Positions 51,410 to 60,900 of a stretch of DNA of 64,000 nucleotides are shown one piece after another; position 1 is the first letter of the stretch, and every line of letters begins with the position of its first letter. Under the pieces are notes generated by a model. That model was not told the origin of the DNA and made no database searches. It saw only the letters and a list, made by a program, of their open reading frames with translations. Source of the DNA: Flavobacterium sp. GTDB lineage: Bacteria > Bacteroidota > Bacteroidia > Flavobacteriales > Flavobacteriaceae. A program made the translations under genes and the position numbers. Location of the stretch: positions 1 to 64,000 of the forward strand of contig NZ_JAPZSU010000035.1 in assembly GCF_027531905.1 (NCBI RefSeq). Reading direction: 5' to 3'.

Positions 51410-52291
51410 TTACTGATTATATCCGAAACGCTTCAACATATTGGCATTACTTCTCCAATTTTTGTTCACTTTTACATATAATTCAATATGAATTTGTTTG
51501 CCAAAAAATGTTTCCAATTCTGCTCTCGATTCCATTCCAACTTTTTTCAAAGCAGCGCCTTTATGACCAATAATGATTCCTTTTTGCGTATCACGTTCTA
51601 CCATAATCACTGATCGAATTCGAATGATAGCATCCGTTTCTACAAATTCTTCGGTAACAATCTCAACAGCATACGGAATCTCTTTGCTGTAATTCAATAA
51701 GATTTTCTCTCTAATAATCTCATTAACAAAAAAACGTTCAGGTTTATCGGTCAATTGATCTTTAGGATAATACGCTGGCGATTCAGGCAACAAAGCAATG
51801 ATTCTCTGAAACACCTCAGGAACATTAAAATTCTGTAATGCCGAAATTGGGTAAATCTCAGCATTGGGAACTTTGGCGGTCCAAAAAGCGACTTGTTCTT
51901 CCAATTGCTCTTGATTTGAATTGTCAATTTTATTCAACAACAACAAAACTGGAATTTTAGAATGGATAATTTTATTAAAAAAAGCATCGTCTTTCAATTC
52001 TTGCTCCCCTATTTCAACCATATATACCAAGACATCCGCATCTTCAAAAGCCGACTTTACAAAACCCATCATTGCTTCTTGCATTTCATAAGCGGGTTTA
52101 ATAATTCCCGGAGTATCGGACAAAATCAATTGAAAATCGTCTCCATTTACAATTCCTAAAATTCTATGTCTGGTAGTTTGTGCTTTAGAAGTAATAATGG
52201 ATAATCGCTCCCCAACAAAAGCATTCATTAGTGTTGATTTTCCAACGTTTGGGTTTCCAATTATGTTAACAAAACCGGCTTTATGTGTCAT
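51410..52291 (-). CDS. era: ribosome-assembly GTPase Era
   Basis: A 293-residue protein: P-loop GNPNVGKST, DTPGI, NKID and the C-terminal KH domain (IRIRSVIMVERDTQKGIIIG, then HKGAALKKVGMESRAELETF) that binds the 3' end of 16S rRNA. Era is needed for 30S maturation. With der at 48.2-49.5 kb on the same strand, two ribosome GTPases lie close together, separated by two plus-strand genes and a repeat. Length is normal. Confidence 0.97.
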   Translation of the reverse strand: MTHKAGFVNIIGNPNVGKSTLMNAFVGERLSIITSKAQTTRHRILGIVNGDDFQLILSDTPGIIKPAYEMQEAMMGFVKSAFEDADVLVYMVEIGEQELKDDAFFNKIIHSKIPVLLLLNKIDNSNQEQLEEQVAFWTAKVPNAEIYPISALQNFNVPEVFQRIIALLPESPAYYPKDQLTDKPERFFVNEIIREKILLNYSKEIPYAVEIVTEEFVETDAIIRIRSVIMVERDTQKGIIIGHKGAALKKVGMESRAELETFFGKQIHIELYVKVNKNWRSNANMLKRFGYNQ

Positions 52292-52399
52292 TTTTTATTC
52301 ATTTTATTTTACTTCGCAAAATTCGATGTAAAAGATATAGGCTGCAAAGGTAGCCATATCAACTCAATAGACGAAATAAAACATTTTTTTAAATTTTGG

Positions 52400-52429
52400 T
52401 TGTATTTCTAGAAAAACGTCGTACATTTG
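52400..52429 (+). promoter_or_regulatory. Bacteroidota promoter of the initiator tRNA genes
   Basis: TTG at 52400-52402 and TACATTTG at 52422-52429 are spaced 19 nt apart, matching the Bacteroidota TTG-N19-TAnnTTTG promoter. The first tRNA begins 13 nt later. Confidence 0.7.
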
Positions 52430-52441
52430 CACCCGAAACAT

Positions 52442-52514
52442 CGCGGGATAGAGCAGTAGGCAGCTCGTCGGGCTCATAACCCGAAGGTCACAGGTTCGAG
52501 TCCTGTTCCCGCTA
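52442..52514 (+). tRNA. initiator tRNA-Met (CAT), copy 1
   Basis: Full cloverleaf of 73 nt without encoded CCA: acceptor CGCGGGA/TCCCGCT with an unpaired C1-T72, D stem GAGC/GCTC, anticodon stem TCGGG/CCCGA with loop CTCATAA (CAT at 52475-52477), T stem ACAGG/CCTGT. The unpaired first position and three G-C pairs next to the anticodon loop identify an initiator tRNA. Confidence 0.95.
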
Positions 52515-52549
52515 CTAAGTTAATTTTACTGAGATTACAAAACGCACAT

Positions 52550-52622
52550 CGCGGGATAGAGCAGTAGGCAGCTCGTCGGGCTCATAACCCGAAGGTCACA
52601 GGTTCGAGTCCTGTTCCCGCTA
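52550..52622 (+). tRNA. initiator tRNA-Met (CAT), copy 2
   Basis: Identical in sequence to copy 1 over all 73 positions; anticodon CAT at 52583-52585. The start-to-start distance is 108 nt, with a 35-nt spacer unlike the upstream flank except for CATCGCGG, so it looks like a recent tandem duplication on one transcript ended by the hairpin at 52627. Confidence 0.95.
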
Positions 52623-52626
52623 CTAG

Positions 52627-52658
52627 AAAACACCACTTGAAAAAGATGGTGTTTTTTT
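52627..52658 (+). terminator. terminator of the tRNA unit
   Basis: AAAACACCA (52627-52635) and TGGTGTTTT (52647-52655) form a 9-bp stem followed by further T residues, directly after tRNA copy 2. Confidence 0.8.
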
Positions 52659-53341
52659 ATGCCTTTTATTTTCCATCTTCCTTTATAAATATTCAAAAAC
52701 TTCACAACATTCTTATCCATTGATAAGGATAATATCAAGAAATTAATCTTAAAAACGCATTCACACCTAAGCACTTTCAATAAAAGCCGCTGCCCGACCA
52801 AACTGCAACTATTTCCTTTTTTTATTGGATTGAGTCGCATGGGGTCAAAATTGTTGTAGTAAAAATTCTGATCGAAAACGAATCTAAATATTTTTCTTAA
52901 TAAAAACATCATTCTATTCAAAAACCCTACTATTAAGTACCCTGAATTTTGTAAGTTTATTACAACAATACATAATACTCACAAAATCAATTGTATATAA
53001 ATTCTTAATTTTTTTAAACATTTAATATGTTTTTTTTGGTTAAATATTTTTTTTAATCAATTTAAACTAAAAAGATAATTAATTCTGCGTAATTTTGTTA
53101 ATTTTGAAAAAATACAATACTTTTTTAGCAATTTTTCAAAATATTTTTCATTTTAAATTTTAACAATCCTAAACCTATGGATATCATTTATAACAGATCA
53201 TATTCTAATCCCTTAGAACCTTAAAATAACTCTTCTTAACCAAAAAATAAACAGATGTAGTACTATTTGAAAAGAGGAATATAATCAGAATGATAAAAAT
53301 CTATTACTTCACTAAGCTTAATTCCTAAAACCTTTAAAAAA
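52659..53341. other. gene-poor AT-rich stretch
   Basis: About 680 nt without a supportable gene on either strand. From 52960 on it is extremely AT-rich with long T and A runs. The only open frame of note is antisense to the tRNAs. A structured RNA or a long 5' leader for the following gene is possible but I see no clear stems. Confidence 0.4.
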
Positions 53342-54193
53342 ATGAAAAAATTATTAGCTTTATTACTAGTGTTTTTAGCAAGTAACTTATTTGCACAAAC
53401 CACTAAACTAGACAAAATAATCAAGAAAGATTATTCTATTCTTGAGGTAAATATTACCAATATTACAGATAGTGATGTTGAATTCAGTTATCCTAATGAA
53501 AAACTTAAAAATACCCTAAGCTTATCTAAAGTAGCCAAAATTATTTTTAAAACTGGTAGAGAACAAAGTTTTAATGTAGCTGATAATTCCACAGCTGCTC
53601 AACAAAATCCTGCTGAAATTAAAGCTGTAGCACAAACAAGTCAACCAGCTGTAAAACAAAATACAATTGCAGTTTTACCAATACCATTTGTAAACACAGA
53701 AACACTGGCAACATCTGCAGAAATGGCAAAATTTGCTCAAAATGACATGTACAACAAATTAATTGAAAGATCTGCCAATATTTTTCCTTTAACCGTTCAA
53801 GATTTACGTGAAACAAATTCTTTATTAAAAAAAGCAGGAATTGATTATTCTAATATTGACGAAGTACTTATTGATGATTTGCAAAAAGCGTTAGGCGTTG
53901 ACAATATTATTGCTGCTAAAGTATCCTATATAATCACAGTTGACCAAACCAATATTGGATATGAAAACGCTACGATTACCGCCAAAAGTGATTCAAAAGC
54001 CAAAGTGGATGATTTTAGTGTATCTACAACAACTCAGGATAAGAAATTTAATTTCACAGTATATTTTGATATTTATAAAAATGGAACTAAGATATTTACA
54101 GAAACTAGAAAACCATTTTTTGATCAAAAAGACTCTTGGATGGATGCTATGCAGTATTTATTAAAAAGAGGCCCTATCTATAACAAAAAATAA
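53342..54193 (+). CDS. secreted protein with CsgG/LpoB-like region
   Basis: A 283-residue protein with signal peptide (KKLLALLLVFLASNLFAQ). Residues ~20-80 are a small beta domain (IIKKDYSILEVNITNITDSD). The rest (NTIAVLPIPFVNTETLATSA, FAQNDMYNKLIERSANIFPL, DLQKALGVDNIIAAKVSYII) has the 'IAVLPF ... L ... DLQKALGVDNII' order of CsgG/LpoB-type periplasmic proteins. The similarity is by eye only. It is monocistronic, with a long upstream AT-rich region and a downstream hairpin. Confidence 0.65.
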   Translation: MKKLLALLLVFLASNLFAQTTKLDKIIKKDYSILEVNITNITDSDVEFSYPNEKLKNTLSLSKVAKIIFKTGREQSFNVADNSTAAQQNPAEIKAVAQTSQPAVKQNTIAVLPIPFVNTETLATSAEMAKFAQNDMYNKLIERSANIFPLTVQDLRETNSLLKKAGIDYSNIDEVLIDDLQKALGVDNIIAAKVSYIITVDQTNIGYENATITAKSDSKAKVDDFSVSTTTQDKKFNFTVYFDIYKNGTKIFTETRKPFFDQKDSWMDAMQYLLKRGPIYNKK

Positions 54194-54228
54194 CCGTGTT
54201 GCGTTGTAAACGCGTTTAAACAAAGAAA

Positions 54229-54287
54229 AAAAGAGGGCGTTTTGTAATCTTAAACTGAGTTTGAGTTTCACAAAAAAGCCCTCTTTT
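54229..54287 (+). terminator. large terminator hairpin
   Basis: AAAAGAGGGC (54229-54238) and GCCCTCTTTT (54278-54287) form a 10-bp stem around a 39-nt loop that itself contains TTTGTAA.../TTTCACAAA-like pairing. Confidence 0.65.
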
Positions 54288-54434
54288 ATAATGAATAGGC
54301 TTTCTTTTAATAATTCCATTTATTGTAGAATTAAACATTTATACAAAACAATTTTTTCTTTATTTATCCATCCATCGCTTCAAGTAAAACGACTTAAACT
54401 ATTGTATGCTTTGATAGCGATTCATTGAACTTAT

Positions 54435-55133
54435 TTAAGAATAGTTTAATTCTCTTAATTTTTTCAACGATTCTAATTCTTTTGGTATAAGGCCTTTTAA
54501 TTCATTATCAAATAGGCTTACATCTTCCAAATCTCTTAACTTTACAATATCTAAACGCAATTCCTGTCTTGATTGATTATTACTCAGCTCTACTTTTAAG
54601 GAATGAATAGCGTATAATGACGTTAGCGTTTTTCCATTAATTTCATTATTGAAAAGAGACAAAAGTTCTACATTAGTCAATTTTCCAAACTCAAAGGGCA
54701 AAGTTTCTTTCAACTTACTAAAATACAACTGAATTTGAACCCATCGACTAAGGTTTCCAATAGAAGGAGGAACAACCTCTGCTACTTGGTTAAGCGAAAC
54801 CTTTCTCATTTCTAATGCCCTGAAATTTGCTAACTCAATTGAAATCAAAACATTTTGAGTAGTATGTAGCAAATTAAGTTTTTTCAAATCCACTAAACCT
54901 CCTTTTGCAATAGGTAATGCTTCTGACAAATTAGCCTCGGACACATCAATGCCAATCCATTTATTTTTCTTCGGGACAACACCGCACCCAATACTAATTG
55001 GCGCGGCTATATTCCATTGTGTATCATTTTTAGCTTGGTACCAATCTAATAAAGCTTCACGTTCTAAAACAGAAACTGCAGCAAAAGAACTGGCAGAGAA
55101 AGACAAAAACACGAGGTAAAGTACTTTTTTCAT
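54435..55133 (-). CDS. secreted leucine-rich repeat protein
   Basis: A 232-residue protein with signal peptide (KKVLYLVFLSFSASSFA), an LRRNT-like entry (EREALLDWYQAKNDTQWN) and about six LRR units (LVDLKKLNLLHTTQN, IGNLSRWVQIQLYFSKLKET, LTNVELLSLFNNEINGKTL, LRDLEDVSLFDNELKGLIPK). The chain stops in the middle of a repeat (LKKLRELNYS), and no T9SS domain is seen, so it may be a shortened descendant of a longer exported LRR protein. Likely periplasmic or surface binding role. Confidence 0.75.
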   Translation of the reverse strand: MKKVLYLVFLSFSASSFAAVSVLEREALLDWYQAKNDTQWNIAAPISIGCGVVPKKNKWIGIDVSEANLSEALPIAKGGLVDLKKLNLLHTTQNVLISIELANFRALEMRKVSLNQVAEVVPPSIGNLSRWVQIQLYFSKLKETLPFEFGKLTNVELLSLFNNEINGKTLTSLYAIHSLKVELSNNQSRQELRLDIVKLRDLEDVSLFDNELKGLIPKELESLKKLRELNYS

Positions 55134-55280
55134 GGATTGTTAAATAATTCTTAAATTAACGTTCTAAAAATAACATACTTGAAGATGAAATACAAATAAA
55201 ATCGATGAAATACACCATTAAAAAAACAAGCCCTATAATTCTACATGAATAAGATTAAAATGGCACAATCCATTTTTTTG

Positions 55281-55288
55281 TACATTTG
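55281..55288 (+). promoter_or_regulatory. promoter -7 element before the DUF1761 gene
   Basis: TACATTTG fits TAnnTTTG, 26 nt before the ATG. Confidence 0.45.
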
Positions 55289-55314
55289 ACTACTAACCTT
55301 AAAATGAACGCATT

Positions 55315-55803
55315 ATGGAAATGAATTTTCAATCGCTATTTGTAGCGGCTTTGATTACCCTTTTAGTTGGATTTATTTGGTATCACCCAAAAGTGTTTGG
55401 TACTGTTTGGATGAAAGAAGCCGGACTCACCGAAGAACAGCTTAAGACTGGAAACATGTTGAAGATTTTTGGGCTAACTTACTTATTTTCTTTGTTTATT
55501 GCTTCCATCGAAATGACATTAACCATTCATCAAATAGGGGCTATGGGAATGGTTGGAGGTCCCGCAAAAGTTAATGAGGCCCTTCCTTCTTTTACTGCTT
55601 TTATGGCTGATTATGGCACCGCATTTAGGACTTATAAGCATGGTGCATTACATGGATTAATGTCTGGGCTGTTTTTTGCTTTCCCCATGATTGGAATTAA
55701 CGGACTCTTCGAAAGAAAATCTTGGAGATATATTTTAATTCATTCAGGCTATTGGATCGTTACGCTTACCATTATGGGCGCCATTATTTGTGGCTGGGTA
55801 TAA
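55315..55803 (+). CDS. DUF1761 membrane protein
   Basis: A 162-residue protein with four membrane helices (LFVAALITLLVGFIWYHP, IFGLTYLFSLFIASIEMTL, ALHGLMSGLFFAFPMIGING, ILIHSGYWIVTLTIMGAIIC), a WYHPKVFGTVWMKEAG loop and a HGALHG motif. This matches DUF1761, whose function is unknown. It is monocistronic with a strong terminator. Confidence 0.85.
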   Translation: MEMNFQSLFVAALITLLVGFIWYHPKVFGTVWMKEAGLTEEQLKTGNMLKIFGLTYLFSLFIASIEMTLTIHQIGAMGMVGGPAKVNEALPSFTAFMADYGTAFRTYKHGALHGLMSGLFFAFPMIGINGLFERKSWRYILIHSGYWIVTLTIMGAIICGWV

Positions 55804-55807
55804 TTTT

Positions 55808-55842
55808 AAAGATGCGTTTCAACACAATTGAAACGCATCTTT
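55808..55842 (+). terminator. terminator after the DUF1761 gene
   Basis: AAAGATGCGTTTCAA (55808-55822) and TTGAAACGCATCTTT (55828-55842) form a perfect 15-bp stem with a 5-nt loop. Confidence 0.85.
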
Positions 55843-55936
55843 ATTAGCAATTGAACAAGGCTTTTAACAAAACTGCTCTCAATTGAGGGCAGTTCAGTAT
55901 ATAAACCTTTCGGATTTATATTTTAATTCTTGCTGT

Positions 55937-56812
55937 TTATAGTTTGAAATAAAGTCCTAATTGGTGTGCATTCCCAATTAGAGAGGTGTATTTCTCATTG
56001 AATGGGATAGCAGCGCTGTATGCAATTCCTACTTTCTCAAAACGAATTCCTGCTCCTATTAGTAGTTGATTAGTGTCGAGGTAACCTAACTGCAACCATC
56101 CTTTTTCTAAATACATGAAATTGATACTGCTTGTAATTTCGAAATCTTTTTGGTATGTTCTATTGATAAGAACCGATGGTTTTATTTCGATATCTGTAGA
56201 GGTAGTAAATTTGTAACTTGCATATGTTAGGAATCCAGAAGCAAAATTATTGTCTTGCATTAACGTTGGAAGTGCTACAGAGAGTTCGAATTTTTTAAAT
56301 TTATATACTGCGCCAATTTCAGTCCGTAAATCATTTCTTGAAATACTATTCCCGTCAAACACTTTGTCTTCCATATCTACAAATTGGTTAGGAAAAAGTC
56401 CTCGTTGAGGATCGAATACTTGTCTATTTAGACCGAAACTAATCCCTAAAGCCACCGATTGTTCTTCATTTATATTAAGTTTATATGCCAATGCTTGCTC
56501 GATAACCGTTTCTAAAAATGCACCTTGTAGATTGTATGATAAACGAGTTCCTGTAGCAAGATTTTTTGTCAATCCCACATCAAAAGTGCCTAAAATCCAA
56601 TAGGAATTGTTCCCATTATCGACTTTACTTGGTATATAATTATTCACTACAGAGAGTCTAGTGCTGTTTTCTTCGCCAGCATAAGCAACGTTCATACTGA
56701 ATTTATTTTCTTGAAAAAGGCGGTTATTCAATGGGTATTGCCCATAAGATGACGTAATAAACACGATTGAAACTAGGAGTGTTTTTATTATTTTTTTAAA
56801 AGTATTTTTCAT
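55937..56812 (-). CDS. PorP/SprF-like type IX secretion outer-membrane protein
   Basis: A 291-residue protein with a signal peptide (LLVSIVFITSSYGQ) and the PorP/SprF order: QYPLNNRLFQENKFSMNVAY, beta-strand-rich core, and a terminal GNAHQLGLYFKL strand. PorP/SprF proteins work with T9SS to hold or export partner proteins with type B sorting domains. Its position directly downstream of the type B cadherin gene (102-nt gap) fits a dedicated pair. It is the last gene of the cluster. Confidence 0.85.
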   Translation of the reverse strand: MKNTFKKIIKTLLVSIVFITSSYGQYPLNNRLFQENKFSMNVAYAGEENSTRLSVVNNYIPSKVDNGNNSYWILGTFDVGLTKNLATGTRLSYNLQGAFLETVIEQALAYKLNINEEQSVALGISFGLNRQVFDPQRGLFPNQFVDMEDKVFDGNSISRNDLRTEIGAVYKFKKFELSVALPTLMQDNNFASGFLTYASYKFTTSTDIEIKPSVLINRTYQKDFEITSSINFMYLEKGWLQLGYLDTNQLLIGAGIRFEKVGIAYSAAIPFNEKYTSLIGNAHQLGLYFKL

Positions 56813-56914
56813 TTAATCTTTATTATTTGTAAAACGATTTAAAGCAATTTTACATTTCAGTTATTTCTTAAACAACCTGTAACGTAACGCCCTTGATGAA
56901 GGGACAAAAAATCT

Positions 56915-57892
56915 TTAGTTATTAATAATTCGTAGGGCTTCTTTGTAAACAAATTGTTTTCCTTCTTGGTCTTTACCTGCAAAATGCAAATAGTAAATCC
57001 CACTTTTAAGTTCAGAACCACTCCAGTTATTTTTATAGTTTACAGAATTGAATACCAATTGTCCTATAGTGTTAAAAACAGATACATCATGACTGGTATA
57101 CAAATCGATATTGTTTATTACAAGAAAATCGTTATGACCGTCGTTATTAGGTGTGATGATGTTATTAAAAGCTAAAACTTCTCCTATCTCGTTTTCATCG
57201 TTTATTTGAATAGTAAAGGTCTTATCAACAATTCCTTTTCTTTCATCTTGAGCTCGAATACGTATTGTATAAGCGCTTTTTTTCTCGAAATCAAAAATTG
57301 TTTTGGTATAAAGGCTTCCATTTATGATTTCAAAAAGTTCATTATCGAACCCTGCACCATCTAAAAAAGATATCGTGTGTAGGTCACTAACATCTTTGTC
57401 TACAACTGCGATTGCGCCAACAAGACTTCCAATAGGTTTGTTTTCGGATACAGCCGCTGTAGATAAAGCAACATCTGTAGGAATGTTATTATCCTTGATT
57501 ACGACTGGTTCATCATAGGAGCCTAACTTGCTTTCTCCCACAAAAGTAATCGGAAGGGTCACGGCATCTGAAACAACATTCCTCTCTTTGTTGTATAATT
57601 TAAATGTAATCAAACCACTAGTATCATTACTATAAACAATAAGATTAGCCATGTAACGATCTTTTGATTTTACAAAAGTGATTGGAGCAGCAACGCCGCG
57701 AACCTCATTATTTAAGAAGGCGACTACGACATCTTCCTGATTTCTGGATTCCTGTGAATTCATATTCAATACAACAGTAATTACCATTGAATTAGAATAG
57801 GCACTTGGGTTGACTTTCCAAGTGGATGGTACTTGTCCAAATGTGACTGTCACAGAAAGTGACACTATGAGATATAAAATTATTTTTTTCAT
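56915..57892 (-). CDS. T9SS type B-sorted protein with cadherin-like repeat and shared domain
   Basis: A 325-residue secreted protein: signal peptide (ILYLIVSLSVTVTFGQ); residues ~22-130 are a ~105-residue domain (WKVNPSAYSNSMVITVVLNM, VVVAFLNNEVRGVAAPITFV) also found twice in the neighbouring giant protein; residues ~140-230 are a cadherin-like repeat (DVALSTAAVSENKPIGSLVG, IRAQDERKGIVDKTFTIQI); the C-terminus (NNIITPNNDGHNDFLVINN, SVFNTIGQLVF, NWSG) is a gliding motility-type/type B sorting domain. It is expected on the cell surface, delivered with the PorP/SprF-like partner downstream. Confidence 0.88.
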   Translation of the reverse strand: MKKIILYLIVSLSVTVTFGQVPSTWKVNPSAYSNSMVITVVLNMNSQESRNQEDVVVAFLNNEVRGVAAPITFVKSKDRYMANLIVYSNDTSGLITFKLYNKERNVVSDAVTLPITFVGESKLGSYDEPVVIKDNNIPTDVALSTAAVSENKPIGSLVGAIAVVDKDVSDLHTISFLDGAGFDNELFEIINGSLYTKTIFDFEKKSAYTIRIRAQDERKGIVDKTFTIQINDENEIGEVLAFNNIITPNNDGHNDFLVINNIDLYTSHDVSVFNTIGQLVFNSVNYKNNWSGSELKSGIYYLHFAGKDQEGKQFVYKEALRIINN

Positions 57893-57965
57893 TAGGAATA
57901 AATTGATTGTAATAAATAATACTATCAGGAAAAGATCCTGACAGTATTATTTAGAAGTATTAGAA

Positions 57966-60900
57966 CTATTTAATTACTTTTTCAGTTTGTATAAGCATAC
58001 CACCTGCATCATACATCGACAATAAATACATTCCATTTGGAAGATTTTGTGTATCGAATTCGATTTCTTCTTGCTCTGGAGAAGTAGTGCTAATTTTTAT
58101 ACTTCGCCCTTGCATATCAGACAATTTTATTTGAGCAATGGTGTGTCCTTTGAACAATTTGACTTTTAATTTATTTATAAAAGGATTTGGATATACCTGT
58201 AGTACATTGTTTACTGTAGTCGTTTCTACAAGAGTCAATAATTGAGGTGATTTTCCGTTTCCAGTTACCGAGTCAGCATGAAAAGCAATACTCTCATTTA
58301 CAACAAAACTTTGCTTGTTTTGTGCGTCTACAAATTCAAAACGAATGTTTTCGTTATTTTTTTGACCGTAAATAGTTACAAAATAAGTATTCTTTTTTGT
58401 TATAGGATTAAAAACAGGAGCCGCTTCGGCACGTAATTCGGTACCAACATACGCTCTCAACTTATTATTACTATCTTGATTATCTCCTACTACTTCTGCA
58501 ATTGCATTCATACTGTTTGCGTACTTAGTACTCGCAGGAATCTTAGTTACCATTTCCTCTTTTGTTTTATTTCCAGAAGCGGTATAGCTTAGATTCGGAT
58601 AGTAGAAACTACCCGCTTGAGCCGTTTTCAACATGTATCCTTCGCCTGGACGCAAGTGTGTTAAGTCACCAATCCAACCAATATTTTGAGCATAAATAGC
58701 CAAAGCAAATTGATTTTTTATGACATCCCCTTCTTTTACACCTGCAAAACCAGCCAAGGCTTGATTAATAGGTGTATTTTTGAATCCTATAAAACCAATC
58801 CAATTCCATCCTTGAACAACATTTATTTTTACTTGCTCCCCTTTGAGTAATAATCCACTGTATTTAAGTTTATTTTCGTAACTCAAAAACACTTTGTATC
58901 CTCTTCCGTTTTGAATAGAACCGCTTGTGGTAAGTGATCCCAACCATCCCTCTTGTTTATCAAAACTATCTACCGCATCGATAGTACGAATTAAATCTCC
59001 GTTTTCTGCACGAAGTGTTTTTAACAAATCGTTGGTCTTAAACTGTTTTGATGGATTGTAGTTGTAATTAAGATGAGCCGAAATCCATGTCCATCCTTTA
59101 GACAACTCATACGTGTGTTCTAAAACATCGACTGCATTAAGCATCTCTGGCTTGATTGAAGTTCCTTTGACATCATTTGCAACAAAAACATAACTAGGCG
59201 TTACATCACGATGTACTTGTCCGTCGCTAGCATTCCAGATACGAAATTGTATTGCTTCGTTTGCAGTAGTATTACTATAAACATTAATATAAGCTTGATA
59301 ATTATCTAAAGCTGGAATGTATCTCAGTTTAGCAATACCACGACATTGATCCCCTACAAAAGCGGCTACTTGATCATTAGGGTCTCTAGAAACATCTCCA
59401 TTAATATTCAATTGAGCAATAAAGTTCATAGAATATTGATAATCCGAAGGAGTTACTTTCCAATCTTCGGGTAATGCCTTAGAGACGTCCAAACTAAGAT
59501 TCATAACCTCTGCAAAACCAAATTCGGTTTCTAAAAGAATGTCTTGAATATAGTTTCCAATATTGACATCTTTGTCAACAGTAAAAGTAACTGGCGTAGA
59601 GCTTTTTGGCCCAATAGAACCGCTACTTGGGCTTGCAGTAAGCCAAGAAGGTAAATTGCTAATATTGTAATTAAATACTTTACCTCCAGTATTCTCAATA
59701 CGGTTAGCAAAAGTAAGTCCTTTACCAGTCTCTATTTGGAAATTTTTATCCGATTCTGTCCAAATCACTTGATTTTTATCAACATAAGCAGTCCAAGTAA
59801 CAGGTGCTCTCATGATATTACCATTGAGATCCTGAACACCAGTAACGCTAATGTCTAAAATTACATTCTCTAGTACACTATCAGGATCAGCTGTTGTCAA
59901 AATAATTTTATCTTGATTGGCTGAATAGCCAAAATTTACTTTTCGAACTGGTCTAGGCAATTTTACCAAAGGAGTTTCTTGCATAAATGCAACACTTTCT
60001 TTGAGTAGAGCCGCCTGGCCATTTTCCTTAACCGCGGTATTTCCTGTTGCTGCCGAAGCGTTTGAAGCTTCTAACATTTCGATTCCCATGTTCGTTTTGT
60101 ATTTATCAAAAGGCAAATACAAATCCAATCCCGCTTCGTCTCCACTAAGCATATATCGCATGTCGCGTTTGATTTGCAATGCACTACGAGTACCTTGCCA
60201 AATACGAACCTCATCTAGCGCTCCAACAAAATGTTGATCTTGCTTAGTGTTTCCGAAAATATCGTTCCATCCCATGGCACCTAAGTGTAAGGCTGCACCA
60301 CCAAAACCAGAGAACCCTATCGTTTGCGTTTCGGTAGTATTTTGTTGTTTTCCATCAACAAAACAAACCGTATTGGTCAAACGATCAACCACTAAAGCAA
60401 AATGATGCCATTGGTTGTCAAAAAAGTTCGTTGTTGTGGCTTTAAATTGTTTGTTATTGTTCCAAACTTCTAATAAACCAGAGCTACCTGCTCGAATAGA
60501 CCAACCGTTTTTGTTTAAATCCTGATCGTCCCCTCTACCATTTGATAGTAATGTAGCATTGGTTGTATTATTTCCTTTAAACCAAAACTCGATACTAAAA
60601 TTCGACACATCCAAATAAGCTGGCGAATTAATAGTTGCTTTGGTATTGGCAGTTGTACTTAGAGCATTCCCTTTTAGTGCCACTTGCCAAGTACCCGAAA
60701 CAATTTGAGCATGACGTTCTCTAGCGATATCTTGTACTAATGTCCCTTCTGACTCTTCCATTGGCCAGTTGCCTAACAATCCTGGCTCATTGCTTTTAAG
60801 TCGTTTTGTAGCTGCTACATTTACCTGTGCTTCAGTAAGTGCTTTACCCCAAAAACGTAATTCATGCATATTCCCTTTAAAAGAAGGACTTTGCGACAAT

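Noticed and set aside
52535..52921. Minus-strand 128-codon frame ending in a GNRTRTCDLRVMSPTSCLL-type sequence
   Set aside because: It runs antisense through the second initiator tRNA; this peptide is the well-known false translation of a tRNA complement.
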